Of a DNA stretch of 33,625 nucleotides, positions 24,700-32,837 are shown one piece after another (position 1 is the stretch's first letter; every line of letters starts with the position of its first letter). The notes beneath the pieces were generated by a model. That model was not told the origin of the DNA, ran no database searches, and saw nothing but the letters and a program-made list of their open reading frames with translations. The DNA is from Gammaproteobacteria bacterium (GTDB lineage Bacteria; Pseudomonadota; Gammaproteobacteria; Chromatiales; Sedimenticolaceae), in NCBI GenBank assembly GCA_020445165.1, contig JAGRHE010000013.1, positions 1 through 33,625 on the forward strand, given 5' to 3'. The position numbers and the translations under genes are program-made.

Positions 24700-24723
24700 T
24701 CAGCCAGCACATCTGGCATGCAC

Positions 24724-24820
24724 GTCGGGCACAGCCCGACCTACAGGCTTGCGACGATGTGCCCTTCGCCCGACCCAAGCGGCCTGTCCGCTACGTAGCG
24801 TAGGGCAGGCTGCGCCTGCC
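24724..24820. repeat. Two REP-like intergenic hairpins
   Basis: GTCGGGC-ACA-GCCCGAC (24724-24740) and GGCAGGC-TGC-GCCTGCC (24804-24820) are two 7-bp perfect hairpins of similar size, with CTACGTAGCGTAG next to the second. The arrangement resembles REP/BIME-type repeats; no other copy was seen in the window. Confidence 0.4.
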
Positions 24821-24935
24821 TCTCCCGGATGCCGCCCTCCCTGCACGCAAGCAACTGCTTGCCTTTCGCCAGGCCTGGCGGTTATCGAGCGACATACCGG
24901 TAAGCAGGAAGAGAAAGTCGGCGGAGGAATGACCG

Positions 24936-24966
24936 CATCCGCCGGCCCTGCATGGGCCGGCGGATG
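24936..24966. terminator. Bidirectional hairpin between convergent genes
   Basis: A perfect 13-bp stem, CATCCGCCGGCCC (24936-24948) with GGGCCGGCGGATG (24954-24966), loop TGCAT. It lies between the 63-aa gene (plus) and the outer-membrane gene (minus, stop at 24975). It lacks a T-run but the position suits a shared transcription end. Confidence 0.6.
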
Positions 24967-24974
24967 GTCGCGGA

Positions 24975-26177
24975 TCAGTAGAAGCGGATCGGCATTGACA
25001 CGTTGAAGCTGTAGTCCGGCGCATCGTCGGTCAGGCCAATACCGGCACTGAACGACAGCAGCGTGGTGCGCGAGACCGAGCTGGAGAAACCGATCAGGAA
25101 CTGGCTGCTGTTGGCCGCCGTGCCGTCGATCTCGTTGCCATTCAGCTTGGTCTCCTGGCTGAATGCCTGCGACAGCGTGAACGACAGCGACGTCGACGGG
25201 CTGGCGGCAATCGAGGTGCCCAACGACAGGGCGAACTGGTCACCCGGCTGGATGTTGTCCTTCTCCAGTGTCTTGGTGTACGAGAAAGACGCGGTGAACG
25301 CGAGTGGATCCTGACGCTTGAGTGCCGTCAAGGAGGCGCTGATCTCATCGAAGCCGATACCGAGCGACACGCCGTTGTCGACCCGGTCACCGGTCGAGGT
25401 GTTCCAGGACACGCGACCGATCAGGTCAGGCATCCAGCCCTCTTCACGCATCAGCGTCTTGGCCAGGCCGATCGACACGTCGCCAATCGAAGAACCGGTT
25501 GCGTCCGTTACCGTGGTACCTGCCGGTGCGACACCCTGGAAGCGTACGGTTTCCTGGTTCACGACACGGTAGGGAAACGACAGTTCGAGCTGGCTCTCGT
25601 AGGGCAGGCCGATGCGCGCACCGACGCCGAAACCGAACGAGTCACGTTTGGAGCGCGTGGTACCGACATTGACCAGGTTGCCACCGCCGATGTCTGCGTA
25701 CAGCGGCGTCGTCGAATCGCTGCGCGCATATGAGAAGAACGGCTCGACCTCGTAGACCCCCTGCGGCAGCAGCAGGGCGCCCTGGTTGGTCAGGGTACGC
25801 TCGAGAGCGCGCTCGGCAGCGAACTCGTCGATCTCGACCGCGCCCGGGCCACCGGACTTCTTCTTGCCGTCGAAGGCAGCAACCTGCTGCTTGGGCTCGC
25901 CCTTGGCGCTCAGGTCCGCCAGCTTACCCTGCAGGTCATCGATCTGCTTCATCACGATCGCGCCATCGGGTTGGGCGTCGACCCAGACCACCGTGTCGCG
26001 CAACTTCGCCTCCATCTGCTCGACACGCTTGAGCAGCTGCGCAATCACGGCATCACGCTTTTTCAGCTCCTGCAGCAGAATTGCGTCCGAATCCTCGGCA
26101 GCCAGCAGACGATCGCCGGATACGATGAGGAAAGTCGTCGCGAGTGCCAACACGATGCGCTTTTTCACAATGGACAT
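24975..26177 (-). CDS. Outer-membrane beta-barrel protein (transporter-like) with N-terminal coiled coil
   Basis: A 400-aa exported protein. It has a signal peptide (SIVKKRIVLALATTFLIVSG), a periplasmic coiled coil (~27-60, DAILLQELKKRDAVIAQLLKRVEQMEAKL) and a linker. The rest is a predicted beta-barrel: QGVYEVEPFFSYARS, GVGARIGLPYESQLELSFPYR, SIGDVSIGLAKTL, SLGIGFDEISASLTA, and a C-terminal PIRFY strand ending in an aromatic residue. The barrel resembles the MetA-pathway/transporter-like family (Phenol_MetA_deg type). ATG 26177 follows AGGAA. It lies between the ExeA-like gene and the giant PEP-CTERM gene; whether it is a secretion channel or an unrelated porin cannot be told. Confidence 0.78.
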   Translation of the reverse strand: MSIVKKRIVLALATTFLIVSGDRLLAAEDSDAILLQELKKRDAVIAQLLKRVEQMEAKLRDTVVWVDAQPDGAIVMKQIDDLQGKLADLSAKGEPKQQVAAFDGKKKSGGPGAVEIDEFAAERALERTLTNQGALLLPQGVYEVEPFFSYARSDSTTPLYADIGGGNLVNVGTTRSKRDSFGFGVGARIGLPYESQLELSFPYRVVNQETVRFQGVAPAGTTVTDATGSSIGDVSIGLAKTLMREEGWMPDLIGRVSWNTSTGDRVDNGVSLGIGFDEISASLTALKRQDPLAFTASFSYTKTLEKDNIQPGDQFALSLGTSIAASPSTSLSFTLSQAFSQETKLNGNEIDGTAANSSQFLIGFSSSVSRTTLLSFSAGIGLTDDAPDYSFNVSMPIRFY

Positions 26178-26314
26178 GCTGAAGATTCCTTGCTCAACCC
26201 TTGGTAGTGAAGCCATTACAAGCCGGTCCGGTCATATTGACGGCGGCGGTTTTTTCTGGTGCGCGAAATTTTACCACGATATGCGGTGGAATTGCCCCAG
26301 GCCCTGCTCCCGGA

Positions 26315-29300
26315 TCAGTGCCACTGCATCCGCCGCCGCACCAGTGCAAGCAGCCACAGGCCCAGCAACAGGGCGAACAGGGAAGCCGGTTCGGAAACCT
26401 GCGCGACCGCTACGCGTTCACGCGCAGAGGACAAGCCAACCATGGGATCCGCCGGCTGGTGGACCAGGTCCATCCCGTAAAAGAACGCCGGATCGGAGGC
26501 AGAAATCGACAGCGGCATGAGTTCATTCTGCGCAATCGGCATCACCGGGCCATTGAGCGTGGCAGCCGTATCCGCTCGTGCGGGCTGATTGAGCACCAAC
26601 AGCGTCAGCGATTGCGCATTGGCAGTCAGGTCAAGCATGCCGCCATCACCGAACCAGTCCAGATCATTTCCGAGCAGTTGGTATTGGTCGATGTCGGCCG
26701 GGAAATTGCGCGCGCCGTGGTTCGGATCATCGAAGAAGCCGATGTACCAGTTGACGTCATCACTGACCTGAATGTGGTCTGCAATCAGGAATCGGAAGGC
26801 ATCACCGGCATCCGGCCAATAGTTGGCCCCATCGATGAAGGCGAAGAACACGTTGCCGAAATCCAGGTTTGCGATGCCGTTGACCACCATGAGGTCGAAA
26901 TCAATACCCGCCTCGGAGCCACGAATCTCGATCAGCAGGTTGCCGACATCGCTCAGCGTGAAGCCATCCAGGTACGCGGTTCCCGGCGAATTGCCGGGCG
27001 AGAACACGCTGTCCGCGGGCGTCGGATCCTGCTGTGTCGTTGAATCCTGCTGCGCCGTCGAGTCCGGCTGCACCGTCATTGCCTGGCCGGGCGCCTCTGA
27101 AGTGACCAGCAGGGCCCTCTGAGCGGCGCTCGCAGGCGGCGGTGCAACCGGGGCCGGTGCTGGCGTGGCACCGCCAGAGCCTGCGATGGGTTGTCCGTAG
27201 GCGTCGTAACGCTGACTGTCCTGCGCTGCCAGTGCTTCGAGATCAACCGCCGGAGAGGTCTCGACGTAGATGCGGGGGACAATGATGGCGGCTTCGGATT
27301 CCTTGTGTTGCGCATTGCCGGCCGCTTCGCTACTGGCGAATGACAGCAGCGCATCGACCGAGGTGTCGAAGCTCGTCTCCATCCAGGCATCACCGAGGCT
27401 GTCCGGGATATCGAGGCCGATGAACAGCTCCGGGATGAACAGATCGTAGTTGCCCATCCGCTTGCTGAAACGGTCGAGCCAGGTCGAGCCGTTACCTTCC
27501 TGCCAATCGAGATTCAGCAAGGGCGCGAAGAGGTTGAACCCCTGTTCCGCGATCAACTTGTCGTCGAACTTGAGCGTCGGCAATGCCGCCCAAAACAGAA
27601 CATTACCGTCGGGACCGACCATACGTATCTCGTTGCCGATGAAGTAACGGTCTTCGCCCAGTGCGCCGGCATAGACCAGCGGATCGATTTCCAGGTGTCC
27701 ACCGGCGAGCGGATCGTGCCGGTACTGGCCGGCAACCCATCGCTGGGCGTCGTTGGACAGCACATTGATGGGGATATGATCGAAGGTCAGGCTGCGGGTG
27801 GCGGCATCCCAGTGCGCTGCCGCATCGTTGCCGACCGATCCTGCCTGCTCGGCGACCCGAGTCACCGCGCTGACCGGCGCCTCGATCGAGTACTCGGCGT
27901 GCGATACCTCCAGCCCGAGATTGACCACCGGCAGCCCGTAGACCGGATCGATGAACTGGCTGGTCAATGGAATCTCGACCACCGGTCCGGCGCTGATGCC
28001 GCTGTTCGGGTTGTCACCGATGATCCCGGTCAGCCAGTCGCGTATCGCAGTCGAGCCCGGCAGGTCATAGGTGGTGATCACCTGCTGACCGTTCTGCGAC
28101 AGGATGCTGAAGCCGACCATCGTGCTCAGCTCCTGTGCGGCATTGCCGTCGAGCGGCTTCTGCGTGACCGTCGCAAGGTGGTGCACCACGGACAGGGCGC
28201 TGGTCGGCTCGGTACGCACGGCAAGGCGATCGATCTGCCAGGCGAGATCGAGCGAGGCACCCGGCATTCCCGGCACGGCGAGCACGTTCTCGAACCCGAC
28301 CAGGCTGCTGGCCTTGCCCCACGCGCCCAGCGGCGTGTCGGTGAGTGCTTCGGCGTAGGTGAAATGATCCAGGAAGATGCTCGTGATGTGCTGCGTCGTC
28401 TCGGCCGGGCCACCGTCAACCAGCAGCTCGGTACGCTCGATCGTGGCCTGCGCACTGGAGTCGGCGATGTGACTGCTCAGGCGCCTGTCACCATCCAACA
28501 CCGAGGACGCCTTGGTCTCCGCGTCGGATACGGCATACAGGAAAGCCGCCGCGTTCGGAACGACAAACACGCCGTCCAGTCCGGCGTGTACTGCAATCCT
28601 GCTCTCGGTCGACGCCAGTGGCGCCGGGGCGGCCGAGTCCGGAATCAGTCCGGGAGGGGGTTCGGTGTTCGGATAGGCGGCGACCCAGGCTGCCGCGAAG
28701 TCGTCCCACGATCCGGTGTATGTCGGGTAGGTGCCAGTCGAGGGATCGATGATCTCGGATACGATTTCGTTCGACCCGGTCGGCTCGCTCGCCGTGGTCG
28801 CCGGGCCCGCGGGCTGCGCCGGCGCCGAGCCACCGCTGACCGGGGCGGGGTCTGCGGCGGGCTGGCTGTACGTGTTTTCGCTGCCCTGTGGCGGCCCGGT
28901 CGCTGGCGGCGTGGTCACCGTCGACGCTACGACAGGTGCGGGTGACTGCGAGGCGTTCACCGGCTCCGTGGCCGGCACGACGGCAACCGCGGCGGGCATG
29001 ACCGGCGGCGGTTCGTTCACGACTGTCGTCGTATCACCACTGGAAAGCGTTGCCTGTTCGACGCTGGCTTGATTGGCAGCCGGAGTCTCACCGGCCGCCG
29101 GCTCGACAGCCGGCGTCGGCTGCGGCGCAGGCACGGACTGGGCAACAGGCCCCGGCTCGACAGCAGGCTGTGTCGCAGCAGCCGGCGACGCCGTGTTCGC
29201 CGATGGCGCCTGCGGGTCAAGTGCCTGCGTCGACGGCGCTGCTTCGCCGGGCGGCGTAGTGGTCGTAACGGCGGGCTGGACGGCAACCGCTGCGGTGACT

Positions 29301-30838
29301 GGTGGCACAGCCGGGGTACTGGCCGGTGCGACCGGTTCATCGCCCGACGTGGCCTGGTCGGTGGCCGCGACCGGGGCAGAGGGCGCCGCCGTGTCGCCAC
29401 CTGAAACAGGTCCATCGGTTGCCGGCAGATTGTCACCGGACAGCAAGTCCTGGGCGCCGGCACCACCGGCTGCAGCCGCAGAAGGCGCCTGCTCAGCGCT
29501 TGCCTCCACCACTGCGTCTGAATCCGAGCCGCCTCGGGGCAGCGCGATGTCAGGCAACAGGTCTGCGGCACTGCTGACGGTGCCCGGTCCACCTGAAGCC
29601 GACTGTGATGGATCGCCCGCGACACCGGCTGGAACGGACTGGGTCGTATCCGGATCGGCTGCCGGCAACGAGATCCCGGGCAGCAGATCCTGTGCCGACG
29701 TGGATCCATTCCCGCGATCGCCAGTGGCGGCGGTAGGTTCGACGTTCGCGGGCGCCCCGGACGACGCGACCGGGGCCGAGAACGGAAGCAGGTCAGCGGC
29801 ACGATTGGAACCGGTGTACGGCATCGTGCCAACGTTGCCCGACACATCAGGCAGACTGGGCGCCGACCGGCCCGGCGATGCCAACGGCAGCAACTGGCTG
29901 GCGCGGTTGCGCGGGATTGTGCCGCCGTTGACCGGCGTCGGGTTCGCCGTCGGCACACTGTTGCCCGGCGTGCTGCCGCCACCCGGTAGAGCGGCGGGAT
30001 TGCCCCGCCCCACGCTGGCCGGAAGTGGGGCCACAGGCGCGCCGAACCGGTTCGCCTGGTCGGGGTCACGCCTGGAGGTTGCGGGTTTGGCAGACCCAAT
30101 GCCGGCGATGACCACAGCAGGATTGGCGGCGACCATTGCCGGCCGGTCTTTTTCCGGCACTACAACAGCACCGGGTTCCGCGTCATCGACGGCAGGCGCT
30201 TCATCGGCCTCGGTGGGCAACGTTTCCGAGGTGGCCGAATCGGCCGGGCCGGTCGCCGCGGTCGACGCGTGGCCGGCAAGCGGCGGAACCTCCGCGATCA
30301 GCCCCGCCTCACTGGTCGCGACATTGACGACGACAGCAGCACTCCCGGGCGCTTCCGTGACGGTCGACAAATCCGATCGCGAGGCCGGCAAATCCAGATC
30401 CGGCAGTGGGCCAAAGCCTGCCTGCTTGGCGTACCAGAGACCACCGGCGACCGCAGCGGCAAGCAACAGCGCCAGCACGGCAAGCAGGGTCGCGCGCCGC
30501 TTCGGCATCTTCTGCGTCGTCACTGCCGTCCCGGGACCGCTCATCTGCCGATTCGGGTCGTCGGCCTGCACTGCACCGGCATATGCACCCGGCACCGCCG
30601 ACGTTGCATTGCCGGCGCGTACCACGGTGTCGCTGGCCGAACCGGACAGGACGACCACGTTCTCGAACGGCCGCGAGTCTGGCGCATTGCGCGTTCCGGT
30701 CACGACCACCTTGCCACGCCGTTGTTGCCTGCCCCCCTCCCCGGAGGACGACACGGCATCGACAGCAGGTTCGGCGTCCGACATGCGTCGGGCGCGCGCC
30801 TGCTCGGCCTTGCGGTAGGAGTCTAGTAAGCGGGACAT
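26315..30838 (-). CDS. 1507-aa PEP-CTERM protein with GspB-like N-terminal anchor
   Basis: One uninterrupted frame. Residues 1-20 (MSRLLDSYRKAEQARARR) match the 63-aa GspB-like peptide. A basic cytoplasmic segment leads to a membrane helix at ~114-136 (RRATLLAVLALLLAAAVAGG) with no signal cleavage site. Residues ~140-700 are Pro/Ala/Thr-rich with five LLP-type repeats between 313 and 473. A folded unknown region follows (~705-1290). Residues ~1300-1400 match the common PEP-CTERM ectodomain (GFTLSDVGNLLIEIRGS; FDLMVVNGIANLD). The tail is SEPAS (1482-1486), a membrane helix and RRR: a PEP-CTERM exosortase signal. No exosortase is in the window. A sigma54-type promoter lies ~270 bp upstream. Confidence 0.85.
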   Translation of the reverse strand: MSRLLDSYRKAEQARARRMSDAEPAVDAVSSSGEGGRQQRRGKVVVTGTRNAPDSRPFENVVVLSGSASDTVVRAGNATSAVPGAYAGAVQADDPNRQMSGPGTAVTTQKMPKRRATLLAVLALLLAAAVAGGLWYAKQAGFGPLPDLDLPASRSDLSTVTEAPGSAAVVVNVATSEAGLIAEVPPLAGHASTAATGPADSATSETLPTEADEAPAVDDAEPGAVVVPEKDRPAMVAANPAVVIAGIGSAKPATSRRDPDQANRFGAPVAPLPASVGRGNPAALPGGGSTPGNSVPTANPTPVNGGTIPRNRASQLLPLASPGRSAPSLPDVSGNVGTMPYTGSNRAADLLPFSAPVASSGAPANVEPTAATGDRGNGSTSAQDLLPGISLPAADPDTTQSVPAGVAGDPSQSASGGPGTVSSAADLLPDIALPRGGSDSDAVVEASAEQAPSAAAAGGAGAQDLLSGDNLPATDGPVSGGDTAAPSAPVAATDQATSGDEPVAPASTPAVPPVTAAVAVQPAVTTTTPPGEAAPSTQALDPQAPSANTASPAAATQPAVEPGPVAQSVPAPQPTPAVEPAAGETPAANQASVEQATLSSGDTTTVVNEPPPVMPAAVAVVPATEPVNASQSPAPVVASTVTTPPATGPPQGSENTYSQPAADPAPVSGGSAPAQPAGPATTASEPTGSNEIVSEIIDPSTGTYPTYTGSWDDFAAAWVAAYPNTEPPPGLIPDSAAPAPLASTESRIAVHAGLDGVFVVPNAAAFLYAVSDAETKASSVLDGDRRLSSHIADSSAQATIERTELLVDGGPAETTQHITSIFLDHFTYAEALTDTPLGAWGKASSLVGFENVLAVPGMPGASLDLAWQIDRLAVRTEPTSALSVVHHLATVTQKPLDGNAAQELSTMVGFSILSQNGQQVITTYDLPGSTAIRDWLTGIIGDNPNSGISAGPVVEIPLTSQFIDPVYGLPVVNLGLEVSHAEYSIEAPVSAVTRVAEQAGSVGNDAAAHWDAATRSLTFDHIPINVLSNDAQRWVAGQYRHDPLAGGHLEIDPLVYAGALGEDRYFIGNEIRMVGPDGNVLFWAALPTLKFDDKLIAEQGFNLFAPLLNLDWQEGNGSTWLDRFSKRMGNYDLFIPELFIGLDIPDSLGDAWMETSFDTSVDALLSFASSEAAGNAQHKESEAAIIVPRIYVETSPAVDLEALAAQDSQRYDAYGQPIAGSGGATPAPAPVAPPPASAAQRALLVTSEAPGQAMTVQPDSTAQQDSTTQQDPTPADSVFSPGNSPGTAYLDGFTLSDVGNLLIEIRGSEAGIDFDLMVVNGIANLDFGNVFFAFIDGANYWPDAGDAFRFLIADHIQVSDDVNWYIGFFDDPNHGARNFPADIDQYQLLGNDLDWFGDGGMLDLTANAQSLTLLVLNQPARADTAATLNGPVMPIAQNELMPLSISASDPAFFYGMDLVHQPADPMVGLSSARERVAVAQVSEPASLFALLLGLWLLALVRRRMQWH

Positions 30839-30993
30839 GCCTTGGCCGTGCGGCAGCGGGCCTGGGTAAGGCCGCTGGTGATTCCTACCGTGCGCGGTCT
30901 GCTGGCCGGATCAACGGAGCGCACACACGGCCGTCCCGACACCACAACCCGCAGACGGAATCCCCCGGAGATGATTTGCGTTTCCTGGCTCAT
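30823..30993 (-). CDS. Possible 56-aa leader ORF before the PEP-CTERM gene
   Basis: An ATG at 30993, 4-5 nt after AGGAG, opens a 56-codon frame (MSQETQIISGGFRLRVVV..., ending AKACPAY). It overlaps the first 16 nt of the giant PEP-CTERM gene. The predicted sequence is not recognisable and is Arg- and Cys-containing. The good ribosome site and terminal overlap suggest translational coupling, since the giant gene itself has only a weak AAGG. Low confidence. Confidence 0.3.
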   Translation of the reverse strand: MSQETQIISGGFRLRVVVSGRPCVRSVDPASRPRTVGITSGLTQARCRTAKACPAY

Positions 30994-31110
30994 GCTGCTC
31001 CTGCTGCCACCGCCCCTGACCAGATCTCGCGACGCCTGGATGCTGGATGGCCTCGCACCAGATGCCTGAGCGCGAAGCCCGGTGAATATACTCAGACTTT
31101 AAATAAACTA

Positions 31111-31126
31111 AGCACACGCTGTGCCA
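31111..31126 (-). promoter_or_regulatory. Sigma54-type promoter toward the PEP-CTERM gene
   Basis: Read on the minus strand: TGGCACA-GCGT-GTGCT. GG is at 31125-31124 and GC at 31113-31112 with 10 bp between; the -24 box is a full TGGCAC and the -12 box has one mismatch. The expected start is near 31099, giving a leader of ~105 nt to the small ORF and ~260 nt to the giant gene. Confidence 0.65.
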
Positions 31127-31201
31127 GTCAGGCAATAAACCATGATTATCAATTACTTGTCGACGCACCCACAAACTTCCACCGGGGCCAGCCATGGCAA
31201 C

Positions 31202-31219
31202 TGTAAAATTGGTTTTACA
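31202..31219. promoter_or_regulatory. 18-bp perfect dyad TGTAAA-N6-TTTACA, candidate enhancer site
   Basis: TGTAAAATTGGTTTTACA is a perfect inverted repeat (7-bp arms, 4-bp centre). It has the same form as the TyrR-box consensus TGTAAA-N6-TTTACA, used by a protein with an NtrC-like central domain. Its near edge is 77 bp upstream of the -24 GG of the minus-strand sigma54 promoter, a normal place for an enhancer-binding protein. Apart from this dyad and the promoters, the 770-bp gap 30839-31612 holds no convincing gene. Confidence 0.65.
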
Positions 31220-31434
31220 TCGTCATTGGAGCTTGCCCGGTGCCCGGTCGACCAGGAGCCCAGTATGCGGGCTACCGGCATCGTGCCACGGCGACATCCC
31301 TGCCCTGTAATCCATCGGCAATAACGACCTTTTCTGCACATCGTTACGTCGTCACACTCGCCCCGTTCCGCCCCGGACATGCGCTGACCTCTTGCGGCCT
31401 TTACGACCCAAACGCCTGAATTAAGTTGAATTTT

Positions 31435-31440
31435 TTTACA
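31435..31440 (+). promoter_or_regulatory. TTTACA half-site upstream of the second sigma54 promoter
   Basis: TTTACA, part of TTTTTTTACA, ends 78 bp before the -24 GG at 31518. The opposite half-site is degenerate (TTGAA about 10 bp to the left). Confidence 0.45.
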
Positions 31441-31493
31441 CAATGCCGCCGTCAACAGATCGCCGGCCCGCGAGCACAGCGTCCAAATGACTG

Positions 31494-31508
31494 AATATCA
31501 TGGATATT
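31494..31508. promoter_or_regulatory. 15-bp palindrome just upstream of a -24 box
   Basis: AATATC-ATG-GATATT is a perfect inverted repeat ending 9 bp before the -24 element at 31517. It could bind a second regulator or IHF-like protein. No equivalent is seen at 32736. Confidence 0.35.
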
Positions 31509-31516
31509 TAATACTC

Positions 31517-31532
31517 TGGCACGCTCCCTGCT
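31517..31532 (+). promoter_or_regulatory. Sigma54-type promoter of the first DAVTAG/DFFH gene
   Basis: TGGCACG-CTCC-CTGCT: GG at 31518-31519 and GC at 31530-31531 with 10 bp between. The -24 box is a perfect TGGCACG; the -12 box has one mismatch. The predicted start near 31544 gives a ~69-nt leader. Confidence 0.75.
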
Positions 31533-31612
31533 TCGGTGCTCACACAAATACCTCAACCGAGTCCGGGCGTTGCACCCCAACTGCACCCGGCGGATGTTGA
31601 CGAGGGCGAACG

Positions 31613-32278
31613 ATGAAACTCAACACGCAAATGATTATTACGCTCGTGCTGGCACACTCCGTGTCGCTGGCAACTGCTGCCGATGGCCCACTCCAGCTCG
31701 ACGAGTACGGCTTGGATGCGGTGACGGCCGGCTCGACCAACCCGGTCGTCCCGACTCACACGTCGTCTGCAGCACTCGCACTGCAGAACCTGCCGTCGTT
31801 CTACTCGCCGTTCACCTCGCCTTCGACCGGCAGCACAACGACGTTGCCGGCCGGCTCGGCCTCCGCCGCGCTGGCGTGGCTGCAGTCTCTGCAGAACGGT
31901 GGCGGCTCGACCTCGGGCACCGGCACCACTTCGGGTACCGGGTCGACCTTCAATTCCAATTCCGGGACGGGCTCGACACTGACGTCCGGGTCGGGCGGCG
32001 GTTCCGGTGATTCCCAGGACGAAGAAACAACATCGTCGGGCGGCAGCAACGCAGCCAACGACTTACTGGCCAACCTTGGCCAAGGCGGCGGCATCGGCAA
32101 CAACACCAATCCCGGCGGTGGCTCGACCACACCCGTGGTCACCACCATCCCAAATGCCGGGACGATTGACTACACGGGCTCGGCGGCAGGCGCCTCCACC
32201 TTTACGATCTACACGCCCCAGGCACCCGTCGGACACCTGCGCGACTTCTTCCACCACAGCGTGCAAAACCAGTGGTGA
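31613..32278 (+). CDS. Secreted Gly/Ser/Thr-rich protein with GLDAVTAGS and DFFH motifs
   Basis: A 221-aa exported protein of no family known to me. A Sec signal peptide (MKLNTQMIITLVLAHSVSLATA) is followed at once by GPLQLDEYGLDAVTAGS (25-41). The middle (~90-165) is a low-complexity Gly/Ser/Thr region with GTG-type runs, and the last 18 residues are APVGHLRDFFHHSVQNQW. It shares both end motifs with the protein at 32838-33335; the middle differs. LDAVTAG resembles the end of double-glycine RiPP leaders, here placed after a Sec signal. ATG 31613 has GAGGG upstream. It is expressed from a sigma54-type promoter and followed by a hairpin terminator. Confidence 0.85.
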   Translation: MKLNTQMIITLVLAHSVSLATAADGPLQLDEYGLDAVTAGSTNPVVPTHTSSAALALQNLPSFYSPFTSPSTGSTTTLPAGSASAALAWLQSLQNGGGSTSGTGTTSGTGSTFNSNSGTGSTLTSGSGGGSGDSQDEETTSSGGSNAANDLLANLGQGGGIGNNTNPGGGSTTPVVTTIPNAGTIDYTGSAAGASTFTIYTPQAPVGHLRDFFHHSVQNQW

Positions 32279-32322
32279 TGCCAGCGCTGCGCTCAAGCGG
32301 CATCCACATGTGATATCAGCGC

Positions 32323-32348
32323 AACGGGACCGACATGGTCCCGTTTGC
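32323..32348 (+). terminator. Hairpin terminator after the first DAVTAG/DFFH gene
   Basis: A perfect 9-bp stem, AACGGGACC (32323-32331) with GGTCCCGTT (32337-32345), loop GACAT, then TTGCTT. The T-run is short. Confidence 0.65.
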
Positions 32349-32735
32349 TTATGCGGCTTCAGCAATGCGCGCACACAAGGACGCTGGCGACACCATGGAT
32401 ATCGCGCGCATATTTCTCATTCGGCAGGCACGCAACGCAGATCGATGGCACGCGTCGATTCACCGCTTTACAGCGAACTGTCAGTTCACTGCCCAATCCG
32501 AACCTCGATTACGACAGCATGATCCGCTGCTCCAGCGCGCACATTCCGACGCACCCTCCCGGGCAAGTACCGTTTGACGACGCTGCGCCATTTCGATGGC
32601 GCCGGCCTTGCTCTTGCTGCACAGCGATCAACTTGGATTTCGGTTGTCGATATTCTTTACATCTGTGCATATCCACAAACCAATGAGCAAATACCTTGTC
32701 ATGCAAATCACTGATTCCCAGTTATTTTTTTAGGC
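32349..32735 (+). promoter_or_regulatory. Long non-coding leader region with TTTACA half-sites
   Basis: Nearly 390 bp without a credible gene. TTTACA at 32656-32661 ends 76 bp upstream of the -24 GG of the next promoter, with a loosely matching TGT to its left (32645-32647). A second TTTACA is at 32466-32471. The last 100 bp are AT-rich, ending in GTTATTTTTTTAGGC, a possible bending or IHF region. Confidence 0.45.
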
Positions 32736-32751
32736 TGGCATGGTGAGTGCA
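32736..32751 (+). promoter_or_regulatory. Sigma54-type promoter of the second DAVTAG/DFFH gene
   Basis: TGGCATG-GTGA-GTGCA: GG at 32737-32738 and GC at 32749-32750 with 10 bp between. There is one deviation in each box from TGGCACG and TTGCA. The predicted start near 32763 gives a ~75-nt leader. Confidence 0.7.
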
Positions 32752-32837
32752 TATTATTGAAGCAAGAACAATACATACCGACGTTTCACGAAAACGGAGC
32801 TTCACTCCACGTGAAATATTAAGAAGAGGGACGACCA

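Noticed and set aside
29000..30100. CRISPR or tandem DNA repeats
   Set aside because: The repetition is at protein composition level (Pro/Ala/Thr codons, LLP motifs); there are no identical direct repeats with regular spacers.
29073..30818. Long plus-strand frame (581 codons) opposite the giant PEP-CTERM gene
   Set aside because: It is a GC-rich mirror of the Pro/Ala/Thr-rich coding region; it has no signal peptide, domain or ribosome site.
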